Shown one piece after another: positions 1 through 6,284 of a stretch of DNA of 6,284 nucleotides. The notes under the pieces were generated by a model. It did not search any database. It was not told the DNA's origin and saw only the letters and a program-made list of their open reading frames with translations. This DNA is from an uncultured Synergistales bacterium. Its GTDB lineage: Bacteria > Synergistota > Synergistia > Synergistales > Aminobacteriaceae. Every line of letters begins with the position of its first letter. Position 1 is the stretch's first letter. Location: the NCBI GenBank assembly GCA_905233295.1, contig CAJODX010000063.1, forward strand, positions 1 through 6,284, read 5' to 3'. A program made the translations under genes and the position numbers.

Positions 1-52
1 TCCAGAGTGAAAAGTAAATGCTGTTGCCCTGCGACGTTTCCAAATTATGTCT

Positions 53-58
53 TATAAT
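53..58 (+). promoter_or_regulatory. Putative -10 box of the sbcC promoter
   Basis: A perfect TATAAT lies only 8 bases before the sbcC ATG. The best -35 candidate is GCGACG at 31-36, which keeps the central GAC of TTGACA and sits 16 bases upstream. Transcription would be expected to begin at about 65-67, on or just before the start codon. No Shine-Dalgarno sequence is visible between 1 and 66, which fits a leaderless message. In an AT-rich genome a TATAAT can also arise by chance. Confidence 0.4.
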
Positions 59-66
59 TTTTCATT

Positions 67-2766
67 ATGAAAATTTTAAACATTGAATTAAATAATCTAA
101 ATTCTCTTCGCGGAATCTGGAAAATAAATCTTTCAGATAAAATTTATGAAGCAAACGGAATTTTTGCAGTTACAGGTCCGACAGGCGCAGGCAAAACTAC
201 AATCTTTGATGCCGTAACTCTTGCACTCTACGGTTGCACACCAAGGCTAGGAAAAATTACAAAAGCATCAAACGAAATAATGTCCAGACATACGAACGAA
301 TGTTACGCAAAAGTCATCTTTGAAGTCGGAGGAAAAAAATATCTGTCATGCTGGGAACAGCACCGCGGCGGAAAAAACAAAGCTCTTCAGGAGGCAAAAC
401 ATTACATTTCCAACGCTGAAACAGGCGAAATTTTTTCGGATAAAATCTCCGACACCGCGAACAAAGTCTGTAAAATCACAGGACTTGACTTCAAACAATT
501 CAGACAGGCTGTAATGCTCGAACAGGGAGGTTTCGATGCGTTCCTGAAAGCGGGAAAAAACGACCGCGCACAAATTCTTGAACTGCTGACAGGCACGGAA
601 ATTTACGGAAAAATTTCAAAACTCGTCTTTGAACGCTGTAAAGATGAAGGGCAAAAACTCAGCGACATAAAATTCAAGCGCGACAACATAAAACATGATG
701 ATGATGAATTTCAAAACGATGAAGAAATTGCTGAAGCTTTGAAAAATTTCAGCGAAAAACTCGAAGCGACACATAAAAATCTGAATGATACACGAAAAAA
801 TCTTGAATGGCGCAAAGGTATTCAGAAACTTGAAAACGAACTCAAAGAAATTTTTTATGAAATTCAGCAACTTGCGAAAAGATCAGAAATTTTAGAGCCG
901 GATCTCCGCCGCCTTGAAACAGCTCTGAAAGCTTCAGAACTCGCCGTTGACTTTTCAACGCTTAAGACACGCAGGGAAAATTGCAGAAAAATTCATGGAC
1001 GTGTCGAAAGTCTAAGGGAGAGTATTGTAAACTGCGAAAAAAAAATCTTTGACATTGAAACGCTGGAAATTCCTGATATAAAAAATAAAATTCAATATAC
1101 GAAAAAAAATCTTTCACCTGACGAATCTCCCGAAATTTTTTGCTCAATGTTAAAGGAACGCATGAATGCCTACACGAAAATCGCCAAAAAGAAAAATGAA
1201 ATTGAAAAGGCGAAAAAACAAACCATGGAAATTTTCCGGCAGGCTTCAGAAAATCTGAAAATTTCCGAAGAAAAACAAAAATCAGCTTACTATAACTATG
1301 AAGCCGCAAGAAAAAAAGCCGATGAATTTTCCAACATGCGTATTGAGGCAATCCTTGAAATCGAACGCAATAATTTAAAGCCCGGAATGCCGTGCCCTGT
1401 ATGCGGCTCGACAGAACACCCGAAAATAATTCATTTTGGCGAAAAAATTTCAGGCGATGTTATGAGATTCGATGCTCCTCTGAAAAAGGCGCAGACTGAA
1501 GCAAACGCCGCGAGTAAGGCTCTTGAGGAGGCAAACAGAGATCTTCAAAACCTGAAAAGCATTGAGAGCGAGACTCGAGCAAAACAGGAAAATTATATAC
1601 GCGAATTTAATGATCTTTCAGGAGAATGGAGCGCGTCGCGTGCTGAAATAGAAAATTTGCTCAGGAAGATTGGCATTATGACGGATTCATCGACAAAACT
1701 CGGTCAGATAAATTCTGCGGTTGACAGCTGGCTCTTGAATTTTCAAAACCTTGAGAAAAATCTCGAAGAAAAAAATAAAAAACTCGAAAATCTCAAAATA
1801 ACGCTCGCTGCGAACAAAGAAAATTTTTCAAAAGAAAATTCAGAATATGAAATTTCAAAATCCGAACTTCAAGAACTCGAAAAAAATTTTGCGGAAAAAC
1901 TCCGCGAAAAAAATTTTGAAAACGAAAAAATTTTTTCTGATTCGATTCTTGACGAAAAGGAAATTAAAAAAATAAATTTACGAAAACAGGAACTCGAAAA
2001 CGATAAAAATAAACTTCAGGCTCTGAAAGATGACAGAGAAAAAAAACTCGCTCAGGCAAATTTAAACTTTTTAACGCCAAAGACAGGCGATGAACTTGAA
2101 GCCGAACTTAAAGAACTCGAAAGGTCAGTCAGCGAATTTAATCGAAAAATCTTTGAGCTTGACAGTAAACGCGAAAAACTCAAAAAAATTCAGCGTGAAG
2201 TCGCAAAACTCGACAAAGAATATAAAGAGCAGGAAAAAATTTTTTCGGACTGGAGCGCACTCAGTCAGATAATCGGTCAGGCGTCAGGCGATAAGTTCAG
2301 AATTTTTGCACAGAGAGTTACTCTCGAAAAAATGATCGAACTCGCAAACGTTCAGCTGGAAAAAATGTACGGACGCTACGTTTTGACGGCAAGACCTGAC
2401 GACAGCCAGGGACTTGAACTCAGCGTCATTGACAGGGAACAGGCAAACGAAATCCGCCCTACTAAAAATTTATCCGGCGGCGAAAGATTCATCGTAAGTC
2501 TTGCATTGGCTCTTGGACTTTCTCAAATTTCAGCGAACAAAACCCGAATAGATTCGTTATTTTTAGACGAAGGATTCGGTTCTCTTGATGAGGAAGCTCT
2601 GAATACAGCCCTTGAAGCTCTCAGTGAACTTCACCGCAGCGGACGAATGATAGGCATAATCTCACACGTTCAAAGCCTGCGTGAAAGAATCTCAGCGAAA
2701 ATTGAAGTCGTTCCGGTGAACGAAGGCGTGAGCGTTATGAAAGGGTTCGGGGTTGAGAGAGGCTAG
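67..2766 (+). CDS. sbcC: Exonuclease subunit SbcC (Rad50-like SMC-family ATPase)
   Basis: This is the ATPase partner of the SbcD nuclease. In the SbcCD (Mre11-Rad50-like) complex it binds DNA ends and drives cleavage of hairpins and blocked double-strand breaks. What is seen in the 899 residues: an N-terminal ABC half with Walker A GPTGAGKT at 37-44 and a Q-loop glutamine at 153; long charged coiled coil on both sides of a zinc hook CPVC at 443-446; then the C-terminal half with ABC signature LSGGE at 802-806, Walker B ending in LDEG at 833-836, a D-loop SLDE at 839-842 and a switch histidine at 867. All catalytic elements are present. The protein is somewhat shorter than E. coli SbcC (about 1050 residues), which I attribute to shorter coiled coils. 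The ATG start matches the family N-terminus (MKIL, then NLNSLRG). sbcD usually lies just upstream and would be outside this window. There is no Shine-Dalgarno sequence, and the stop overlaps that of the convergent pilT. Confidence 0.95.
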   Translation: MKILNIELNNLNSLRGIWKINLSDKIYEANGIFAVTGPTGAGKTTIFDAVTLALYGCTPRLGKITKASNEIMSRHTNECYAKVIFEVGGKKYLSCWEQHRGGKNKALQEAKHYISNAETGEIFSDKISDTANKVCKITGLDFKQFRQAVMLEQGGFDAFLKAGKNDRAQILELLTGTEIYGKISKLVFERCKDEGQKLSDIKFKRDNIKHDDDEFQNDEEIAEALKNFSEKLEATHKNLNDTRKNLEWRKGIQKLENELKEIFYEIQQLAKRSEILEPDLRRLETALKASELAVDFSTLKTRRENCRKIHGRVESLRESIVNCEKKIFDIETLEIPDIKNKIQYTKKNLSPDESPEIFCSMLKERMNAYTKIAKKKNEIEKAKKQTMEIFRQASENLKISEEKQKSAYYNYEAARKKADEFSNMRIEAILEIERNNLKPGMPCPVCGSTEHPKIIHFGEKISGDVMRFDAPLKKAQTEANAASKALEEANRDLQNLKSIESETRAKQENYIREFNDLSGEWSASRAEIENLLRKIGIMTDSSTKLGQINSAVDSWLLNFQNLEKNLEEKNKKLENLKITLAANKENFSKENSEYEISKSELQELEKNFAEKLREKNFENEKIFSDSILDEKEIKKINLRKQELENDKNKLQALKDDREKKLAQANLNFLTPKTGDELEAELKELERSVSEFNRKIFELDSKREKLKKIQREVAKLDKEYKEQEKIFSDWSALSQIIGQASGDKFRIFAQRVTLEKMIELANVQLEKMYGRYVLTARPDDSQGLELSVIDREQANEIRPTKNLSGGERFIVSLALALGLSQISANKTRIDSLFLDEGFGSLDEEALNTALEALSELHRSGRMIGIISHVQSLRERISAKIEVVPVNEGVSVMKGFGVERG

Positions 2767-3878
2767 TTTCTCAGTGAAAAGCCTCCCTGCATTCCGCCGC
2801 CCATACCGCCCATGCCCATGAGCCTTTCTATTTCGGAACGGTCATAGGCAAAGTCTTTCGCTGTTTCCGGCAAAATTTTTCCTTCTCTGAGAAGACGCGC
2901 AAGATCCTGCTCCATCGTGTGCATTCCAAGAGACATTCCCGTGAGCATTGAGTTTCTGATTCCACTGATTTTGCCTTCGCGGATCGAAGCCCTGATAGCG
3001 GGATTTGAAATTAAAATTTCCGTAGCGCAGACTCTGCCGCCGCCCTGTGCCGGGATTAACTGTTGCGAACATATTGCAAGCAAAACATAAGAGAGCTGAA
3101 GCCTTATTTGATTCTGCTGATGAGGCGGGAAAACGTCAATGATTCTTTCAATGGACTGTGAAGCGTCCTGAGTGTGAAGAGTTCCGAAAACGAGATGTCC
3201 CGTTTCAGCCGCTGTTATTGCCGCTGAAATTGTTTCAAGGTCGCGCATTTCTCCGATTAATATCACGTCGGGATCTTGACGTAAAACATGGCGGATTCCT
3301 GAAGCAAAATTTTCAGTGTCCGTTCCGATTTCTCTTTGATGAATAACTGAAAGTGCCGGAACGTGGACATATTCGATAGGATCTTCGATAGTAACGATGT
3401 GAGATTTTATTTTTTGATTTATTTCGTTGACTATCGCAGCGAGCGTTGAACTTTTTCCGTGTCCTGTCGGACCTGTAGCAAGGAACAGACCGCGGTGTTT
3501 GTAAGCCATCGTTTTCAATGTGTCCGGGAGTCCGAGTTCATCAAGCGAACGTATCACCGATGGAACAAGTCTGAAAGTCAATGAGATTCCGCGCATTTCA
3601 CGGTAAAGGCTTCCTCTGAATCTCTGTGTGTCGTAAGTGAAAGCAAAATCAAGATCGCCGGTCTTATTGAATCTTTCAAGCTGAGCGGGCGTTAAAATTT
3701 CGCTGATGAATTTTTCGAGAGTTTCCTTTGAAAAAATTTCGGAAGATTTATCGTAATTTAACTCGCCGTGAACGCGAAGAGCCGGATAATTTTCGGAGTT
3801 TATGTGAATATCGCTCGCGCCGCAGTCGATTGCCATTTGAATTAATTTGCTTAAAGCTCTGTTGGTAAAATTCTGCAA
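2763..3878 (-). CDS. pilT: Type IV pilus retraction ATPase PilT
   Basis: This is a hexameric cytoplasmic ATPase of the secretion-ATPase superfamily that powers pilus disassembly, giving twitching motility and often DNA uptake. Its 371 residues show an N-terminal PAS-like part with GASDIH at 20-25, Walker A GPTGHGKS at 136-143, an Asp box TIEDPIEY at 163-170, Walker B ending in ILIGE at 206-210, and a His box HLVFGTLHT at 228-236. The C-terminal AIRxxIRE stretch at 294-301 is typical of PilT and not of the extension ATPase PilB. The tail is unusual, rich in Gly and Met at about 354-366. The chosen start is TTG, 9 bases after an AAGGAG ribosome-binding site. The next Met is at residue 15, which would cut into the conserved N-terminal helix. 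The gene lies 15 bases behind the queT-like gene and is probably co-transcribed with it. No other pilus gene is in view, so the assignment rests on motifs. PilU-like paralogues are an alternative. Confidence 0.93.
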   Translation of the reverse strand: MQNFTNRALSKLIQMAIDCGASDIHINSENYPALRVHGELNYDKSSEIFSKETLEKFISEILTPAQLERFNKTGDLDFAFTYDTQRFRGSLYREMRGISLTFRLVPSVIRSLDELGLPDTLKTMAYKHRGLFLATGPTGHGKSSTLAAIVNEINQKIKSHIVTIEDPIEYVHVPALSVIHQREIGTDTENFASGIRHVLRQDPDVILIGEMRDLETISAAITAAETGHLVFGTLHTQDASQSIERIIDVFPPHQQNQIRLQLSYVLLAICSQQLIPAQGGGRVCATEILISNPAIRASIREGKISGIRNSMLTGMSLGMHTMEQDLARLLREGKILPETAKDFAYDRSEIERLMGMGGMGGGMQGGFSLRN

Positions 3879-3887
3879 AATTTTTTT

Positions 3888-3893
3888 CTCCTT
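3888..3893 (-). promoter_or_regulatory. Ribosome-binding site that fixes the pilT TTG start
   Basis: On the minus strand AAGGAG is followed by 9 bases and then TTG. It begins directly after the TAA of the upstream gene. No ATG or GTG lies within reach in this frame, so this site decides the pilT start. Confidence 0.75.
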
Positions 3894-4370
3894 TTATTTT
3901 ATTTCAGGTACGGAAAGAATAGCGCGTTTTTCAAGAATTTTCATCAACGGAACGCCGACTATATAACATGCTCCAGCCTCGCCGAGACCGACGTAAAGAC
4001 CTGTTGCAAGCAAAGGAACTTCAATTAAAACATGGAGCATCGTTCCGATTATGATAGCGTTCCAGATGACAGGCCAAAATGCCGCGACAAAAATATTTTT
4101 TGATTTCATTGTCAGGAATGCCGCTAAAAGTGTTGCTAACGAGCCGAAAAACATATCCGTTAAACCGAAGCCGCCGAAAAAATTCGCGAACACACAGCCG
4201 ACAGTCAGACCGGGAACAGCCTCAGGAAAATAAAACGGAAGAAGCGTCAGTGCTTCAGAAACTCTAAACTGAACGGGACCGTATGATATTGGCGCGAGAG
4301 CAACTGTGAGTGAGGCATATAACGCCGCGATTATTGCCGCACGGGCAATTTGTTTTGTGTAAGTGTTAAT
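3894..4370 (-). CDS. queT: QueT-family transporter (queuosine precursor uptake), probable ATT start
   Basis: This is a small membrane protein of the QueT family (formerly DUF988), known as substrate-binding S components of energy-coupling-factor transporters, thought to import queuosine precursors such as preQ1. The 158 predicted residues hold the family hallmarks: an N-terminal helix AALYASLTVALAPISYG at 15-31, then QFRVSEALTLLPF at 34-46, FPEAVPGL at 48-55, and the C-terminal LYVGLGEAGACYIVG. About five hydrophobic segments are visible. From the in-frame TAA at 4386-4388 down to a GTG at 4193 there is no ATG, GTG or TTG. Starting at that GTG would delete 59 residues including the conserved first helix and VSEAL motif. 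ATT at 4370 is the best near-cognate start, 11 bases after AAGGAG, although the exact start is inferred. A sequencing error at this codon is an alternative. The gene ends 15 bases before pilT in the same frame. Its energising ECF genes are not in the window. Confidence 0.8.
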   Translation of the reverse strand: MNTYTKQIARAAIIAALYASLTVALAPISYGPVQFRVSEALTLLPFYFPEAVPGLTVGCVFANFFGGFGLTDMFFGSLATLLAAFLTMKSKNIFVAAFWPVIWNAIIIGTMLHVLIEVPLLATGLYVGLGEAGACYIVGVPLMKILEKRAILSVPEIK

Positions 4371-4381
4371 TTTTAAATTAT

Positions 4382-4387
4382 CTCCTT
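4382..4387 (-). promoter_or_regulatory. Ribosome-binding site of the queT-like gene
   Basis: AAGGAG on the minus strand is the only strong Shine-Dalgarno match upstream of the conserved QueT N-terminus. It is 11 bases from ATT and 5 from TTA in the coding frame. Its presence argues that translation begins here and not at the internal GTG (4193). Confidence 0.6.
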
Positions 4388-4404
4388 AAATTTTTTTCAG
4401 GAAA

Positions 4405-4413
4405 ATAATATCA
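4405..4413 (-). promoter_or_regulatory. Putative extended -10 promoter for queT-pilT
   Basis: The minus strand reads TGATATTAT, which matches the extended -10 pattern TGnTATAAT with one change. There is no recognisable -35 box, as is common for this promoter class. It lies just downstream of the pfk terminator and would give a leader of roughly 28 bases before the proposed ATT start. The region is AT-rich, so support is moderate. Confidence 0.4.
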
Positions 4414-4422
4414 CAATAAAAA

Positions 4423-4447
4423 AAGTCAGGCTTTTGATTCCTGACTT
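4423..4447 (-). terminator. Intrinsic terminator of pfk
   Basis: AAGTCAGG and CCTGACTT form a perfect 8-bp stem around a 9-base loop. On the minus strand it is followed by six T residues, counting the last two of the stem. It begins 12 bases past the pfk stop. An A-rich flank also places a T-run after the stem on the plus strand, so it could act in both directions, but no plus-strand gene reads into it. Confidence 0.8.
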
Positions 4448-4459
4448 CTGAATTTTTTT

Positions 4460-5671
4460 TTAGCTGTAAAGTCTTTCGACCGCGCCGTGAACCTCTTCGA
4501 GTTTTGGAATGTACTGCTGGCGGTAACGTCCGAAGCAAACGTCCATCTGTTCATAGAACGCAACGGTATCAAGTCCGACAAATCTTTGCGCGATTGCTTC
4601 AGCTGTCGGCATATAGCGAATCTTTCCGTCATACATTTTCGTAACGGTTACGCCGCTGACGCCTTCGTCAAGGAGAATGACCGCGGCTGCGCCAATCTGT
4701 TTTCCGAAGTTGACATCATAAGCTGACGTTGAACCGCTCCTGACAATGTGGCTCGGAATGACTTCACGGATTTCCGGAATTTCAAACACGCCCGGAACGA
4801 ACATTCCCGAAGTTTTCATAAACTGTTTGATTTCGGGGTCTTCTTTCATCATATTTTCAAGCGTGTCTTTAACAAAACGTCCTGCACCCGCGAGTTTCGG
4901 ATGTCCGAAAGAGTCGTTTGCCTTGCCGCCGCCGTCTGAGAAAAGCTGTCCGTCTTCACCCCTGACACCTTCAGCAACAACGATTGTGTAAGTTCCGGCG
5001 TGAACATCTGAATTTAAAATTCTTCTGATGTAATAATGTTTCAGGTGCGCGTAAACGGCGTTAAAGTCAACAGGGACTTCGGGGATTAAAATGCAGTCCG
5101 CGTCAGCCGCAATGCCGCCTCTGAAGGCAGTGTGTCCAGCGTATCTTCCGAAAACTTCAATGACCATGATTCTGTTATGGGTCGTACCCGTTGTTTTAAG
5201 GTCATCAACTATCGTAGCGATTTTGTTGATTGCCGAGTCTCCGCCGACTGAATAAGTCTGAAGGTCAAGATCCATTGTCTTGGGTGCGTGAACGCAGGGG
5301 ATTCCGTGTTCTGAAAGGTCAACGACAACGCTACCTGTGTCATCGCCGCCTGAGATTAAAAGACCGTCAAGATTGTGCTTGCGAAGCCCCATCATAATTC
5401 TGTCGTATTTGTCGGGGTCATCAATCTTTGAAATTTTAACGCGGCTGTGTCCTGCGTCGCTGCCAGCGAACTGTGAATTAACGTGGTCGGTGCGTTCCTC
5501 GTCAAGTTCAACAAGATGATCGAAATTCACGAGGTTATAAAGTCCTGCGTAGCCGTTCGGAATTGTGAACGTTCTTATTCCGCGCATTAAAGCAGCTTTA
5601 GCCGCACCGCGAATGACAGCGTTAAGACCGCCGCAGTCGCCGCCTGACGTGATAATACCAATGTTTTTCAT
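4460..5671 (-). CDS. pfp: 6-phosphofructokinase, probably pyrophosphate-dependent
   Basis: This cytoplasmic glycolytic enzyme phosphorylates fructose 6-phosphate at C1. Its 403 residues show an N-terminal GIITSGGDCGGLNAVIR at 5-21, GGDDT at 108-112, PKTMDLD at 130-136, GRYAGH at 175-180, and IPE at 196-198. In this family a Gly at the third GGD+1 position and at the residue before TID mark ATP users. Asp (111 here) and Lys (131 here) mark pyrophosphate users, so this copy reads as the reversible PPi type. The usual TIDND is TMDLD: both aspartates, including the catalytic base (D134), are kept, but Asn is Leu and the following loop seems about two residues shorter than usual. ATG at 5671 matches the common family start. 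TTG at 5689, 9 bases after AAGGAG, would add six residues and has the stronger ribosome-binding site. The in-frame ATG at 5797 is upstream of the promoter and inside a terminator, so it is rejected. The gene has its own promoter and terminator. Confidence 0.92.
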   Translation of the reverse strand: MKNIGIITSGGDCGGLNAVIRGAAKAALMRGIRTFTIPNGYAGLYNLVNFDHLVELDEERTDHVNSQFAGSDAGHSRVKISKIDDPDKYDRIMMGLRKHNLDGLLISGGDDTGSVVVDLSEHGIPCVHAPKTMDLDLQTYSVGGDSAINKIATIVDDLKTTGTTHNRIMVIEVFGRYAGHTAFRGGIAADADCILIPEVPVDFNAVYAHLKHYYIRRILNSDVHAGTYTIVVAEGVRGEDGQLFSDGGGKANDSFGHPKLAGAGRFVKDTLENMMKEDPEIKQFMKTSGMFVPGVFEIPEIREVIPSHIVRSGSTSAYDVNFGKQIGAAAVILLDEGVSGVTVTKMYDGKIRYMPTAEAIAQRFVGLDTVAFYEQMDVCFGRYRQQYIPKLEEVHGAVERLYS

Positions 5672-5698
5672 TTTTTTTCTTTCTTCCAAAATAAAAAA

Positions 5699-5704
5699 CT
5701 CCTT
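5699..5704 (-). promoter_or_regulatory. Ribosome-binding site of pfk, better placed for a TTG start
   Basis: AAGGAG on the minus strand stands 9 bases before TTG (5687-5689) but 27 bases before the ATG at 5669-5671. Only a weaker GGAAG, 11 bases away, serves that ATG. The same AAGGAG, 9 bases, TTG arrangement occurs at pilT. Translation may therefore begin at TTG, giving the N-terminus MEERKKMKNIG. Confidence 0.55.
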
Positions 5705-5731
5705 TGTAAAAAATTTTTGTGAATTTCTATT

Positions 5732-5737
5732 ATTATA
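5732..5737 (-). promoter_or_regulatory. -10 box of the pfk promoter
   Basis: A perfect TATAAT on the minus strand, directly preceded by TG. No good -35 hexamer is found 16-18 bases upstream. Transcription would begin near 5725, leaving a leader of about 36-54 bases depending on the pfk start. It lies between the symporter terminator and pfk, where a promoter is expected. Confidence 0.55.
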
Positions 5738-5786
5738 CAGTGAAATCTGAAAAATCTCAGCACAAAAAATCTTCGTTAATATATGA

Positions 5787-5823
5787 AAAAAGAGCATACT
5801 TCTTCACGAAACATGCTCTTTTT
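5787..5823 (-). terminator. Intrinsic terminator after the putP-like gene
   Basis: AAAAAGAGCAT and ATGCTCTTTTT form an 11-bp perfect stem with a 15-base loop. On the minus strand the stem runs into a six-T tract. It starts 11 bases past the stop of the symporter gene and separates it from pfk. The symmetrical A/T flanks would also allow termination on the plus strand. Confidence 0.85.
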
Positions 5824-5834
5824 ATTTTGAATTT

Positions 5835-6284
5835 TTATTCCTCTGACATTTTGAGTGCCTTATCAAAAAGTTCCTCGACCTGAGCCGATTTTTGCGGCAA
5901 AATTAACGATGTAATGTACGCTACGACAAGTCCGACAAAAAATCCCGGGATAATTTCATAAACTCCCGTGTCGGACATATACGTAAGCCATAAAATATCA
6001 ACGATTGCGCCGGTGAAAATTCCAAGCGCGGCACCGTTATACGTAAATTTTTTCCAGAAAAGACTCAACATTATTGCCGGTCCGAACGCTGCGCCGAAAA
6101 CTCCCCATGCGTTTGAAACGAGCGACATTATTGAACCTGCGTCAGGTCTTGAAGCAATGTAAAGGGCAATGCACGAAATTGCAAGAACGACAATGCGACC
6201 CGCCCAGAGCATTTCTTTATTTCCTGCCTGATTCTGACGGATAACGGGTCTGTAAACGTCCGAAGCAAAAGCTGAAGCAGCCGC
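5835..6284 (-). CDS. putP: Sodium/proline symporter PutP-like, C-terminal part (5' end outside window)
   Basis: This is the C-terminal part of an inner-membrane sodium:solute symporter (SSS family), which imports proline or a similar solute with sodium. The frame is open to the right edge, so the start lies beyond it. The 149 visible residues begin AAASAFASDVYRPVIR and contain about four hydrophobic spans (near LWAGRIVVLAIS, VFGAAFGPAIMLSLFW, ALGIFTGAIVDILWL and IIPGFFVGLVVAYI). The stretches NAWGVFGAAFGP, LFWKKFTYNGA and GVYEIIPGF correspond closely in order and wording to the E. coli PutP C-terminus (SYAWAGFGAAFGP, WSRMTRNGA, GLYEIIPGF). The protein ends in a charged tail, ELFDKALKMSEE. Proline specificity cannot be settled because the substrate- and sodium-binding core is outside the window; pantothenate or other SSS carriers are less likely. 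A Met at 6212 is internal and not the start. A strong terminator follows. Confidence 0.88.
   Translation of the reverse strand, partial: AAASAFASDVYRPVIRQNQAGNKEMLWAGRIVVLAISCIALYIASRPDAGSIMSLVSNAWGVFGAAFGPAIMLSLFWKKFTYNGAALGIFTGAIVDILWLTYMSDTGVYEIIPGFFVGLVVAYITSLILPQKSAQVEELFDKALKMSEE

Noticed and set aside
1..66. C-terminus of sbcD or another upstream gene
   Set aside because: One plus frame stays open to 57 and another closes at 15-17, but neither stretch resembles a known C-terminus; too short to support a call.
962..1351. A 129-residue open frame on the minus strand inside sbcC
   Set aside because: It is antisense to the SbcC coiled coil, whose Lys/Glu codons read as Phe/Leu/Ser on the other strand and so rarely give stops; no ribosome-binding site or recognisable protein.
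427..2250. Recurring AAAATTTTTTC-like strings in sbcC as possible repeats
   Set aside because: They encode similar Lys-Ile-Phe-Ser-Asp or Glu-Ile-Phe-Ser words with preferred AT-rich codons, are irregularly spaced, and occur in pilT as well; best explained by codon bias.
3894..4193. A 99-residue protein starting at GTG 4193
   Set aside because: It is the C-terminal part of the QueT-like protein; conserved family sequence continues upstream in the same frame for about 58 residues.
4388..4424. A preQ1 riboswitch upstream of the queT-like gene
   Set aside because: Such riboswitches often precede queT, but the gap after the pfk terminator is only about 35 bases and lacks the hairpin and conserved C-rich and A-rich segments of preQ1 aptamers.
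5672..5797. N-terminal extension of the phosphofructokinase to an ATG at 5797 (445 residues)
   Set aside because: The extension spans the symporter terminator stem and the TATAAT promoter, has no ribosome-binding site, and does not resemble the family N-terminus.

Overview
The window looks like ordinary bacterial chromosome: AT-rich, densely packed, with five protein-coding genes and no mobile element, CRISPR array or RNA gene that I can see. Coding sequence is rich in AAA, GAA and TTT codons. A pyrophosphate-type phosphofructokinase, a QueT-type queuosine-precursor transporter, a PilT ATPase and a PutP-type sodium symporter together fit an anaerobic or fermentative bacterium, perhaps of the Synergistota or Negativicutes kind. 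That placement is an impression from gene content and is not proven by the sequence.

Layout, left to right. Positions 1-66 form a short leader with a TATAAT box almost touching the first gene. Positions 67-2766 (+) encode an SbcC-type DNA-repair ATPase with a zinc hook. Everything after it is on the minus strand. pilT (2763-3878) converges on sbcC, and the two share a CTAG palindrome as overlapping TAG stops. Upstream of pilT in the same direction is a QueT-family gene (3894 to about 4370), 15 bases away and in the same reading frame. It has no ATG, GTG or TTG at its conserved N-terminus and probably starts at ATT. Next come a hairpin terminator (4423-4447), the phosphofructokinase gene (4460-5671) with a TATAAT promoter, a second terminator (5787-5823), and the 3' end of a putP-like symporter gene that runs off the right edge.

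Transcription reads as four units: sbcC alone (possibly leaderless), queT-pilT, pfk, and the symporter gene. The genes serve unrelated jobs (double-strand-break processing, pilus retraction, queuosine precursor uptake, glycolysis, sodium-coupled solute uptake), so I see no dedicated multi-gene system here. The points most worth a second look are start-codon use (a probable ATT start for queT, a TTG start for pilT, a possible TTG for pfk), the leaderless-looking sbcC promoter, and the divergent active-site loop of the phosphofructokinase.
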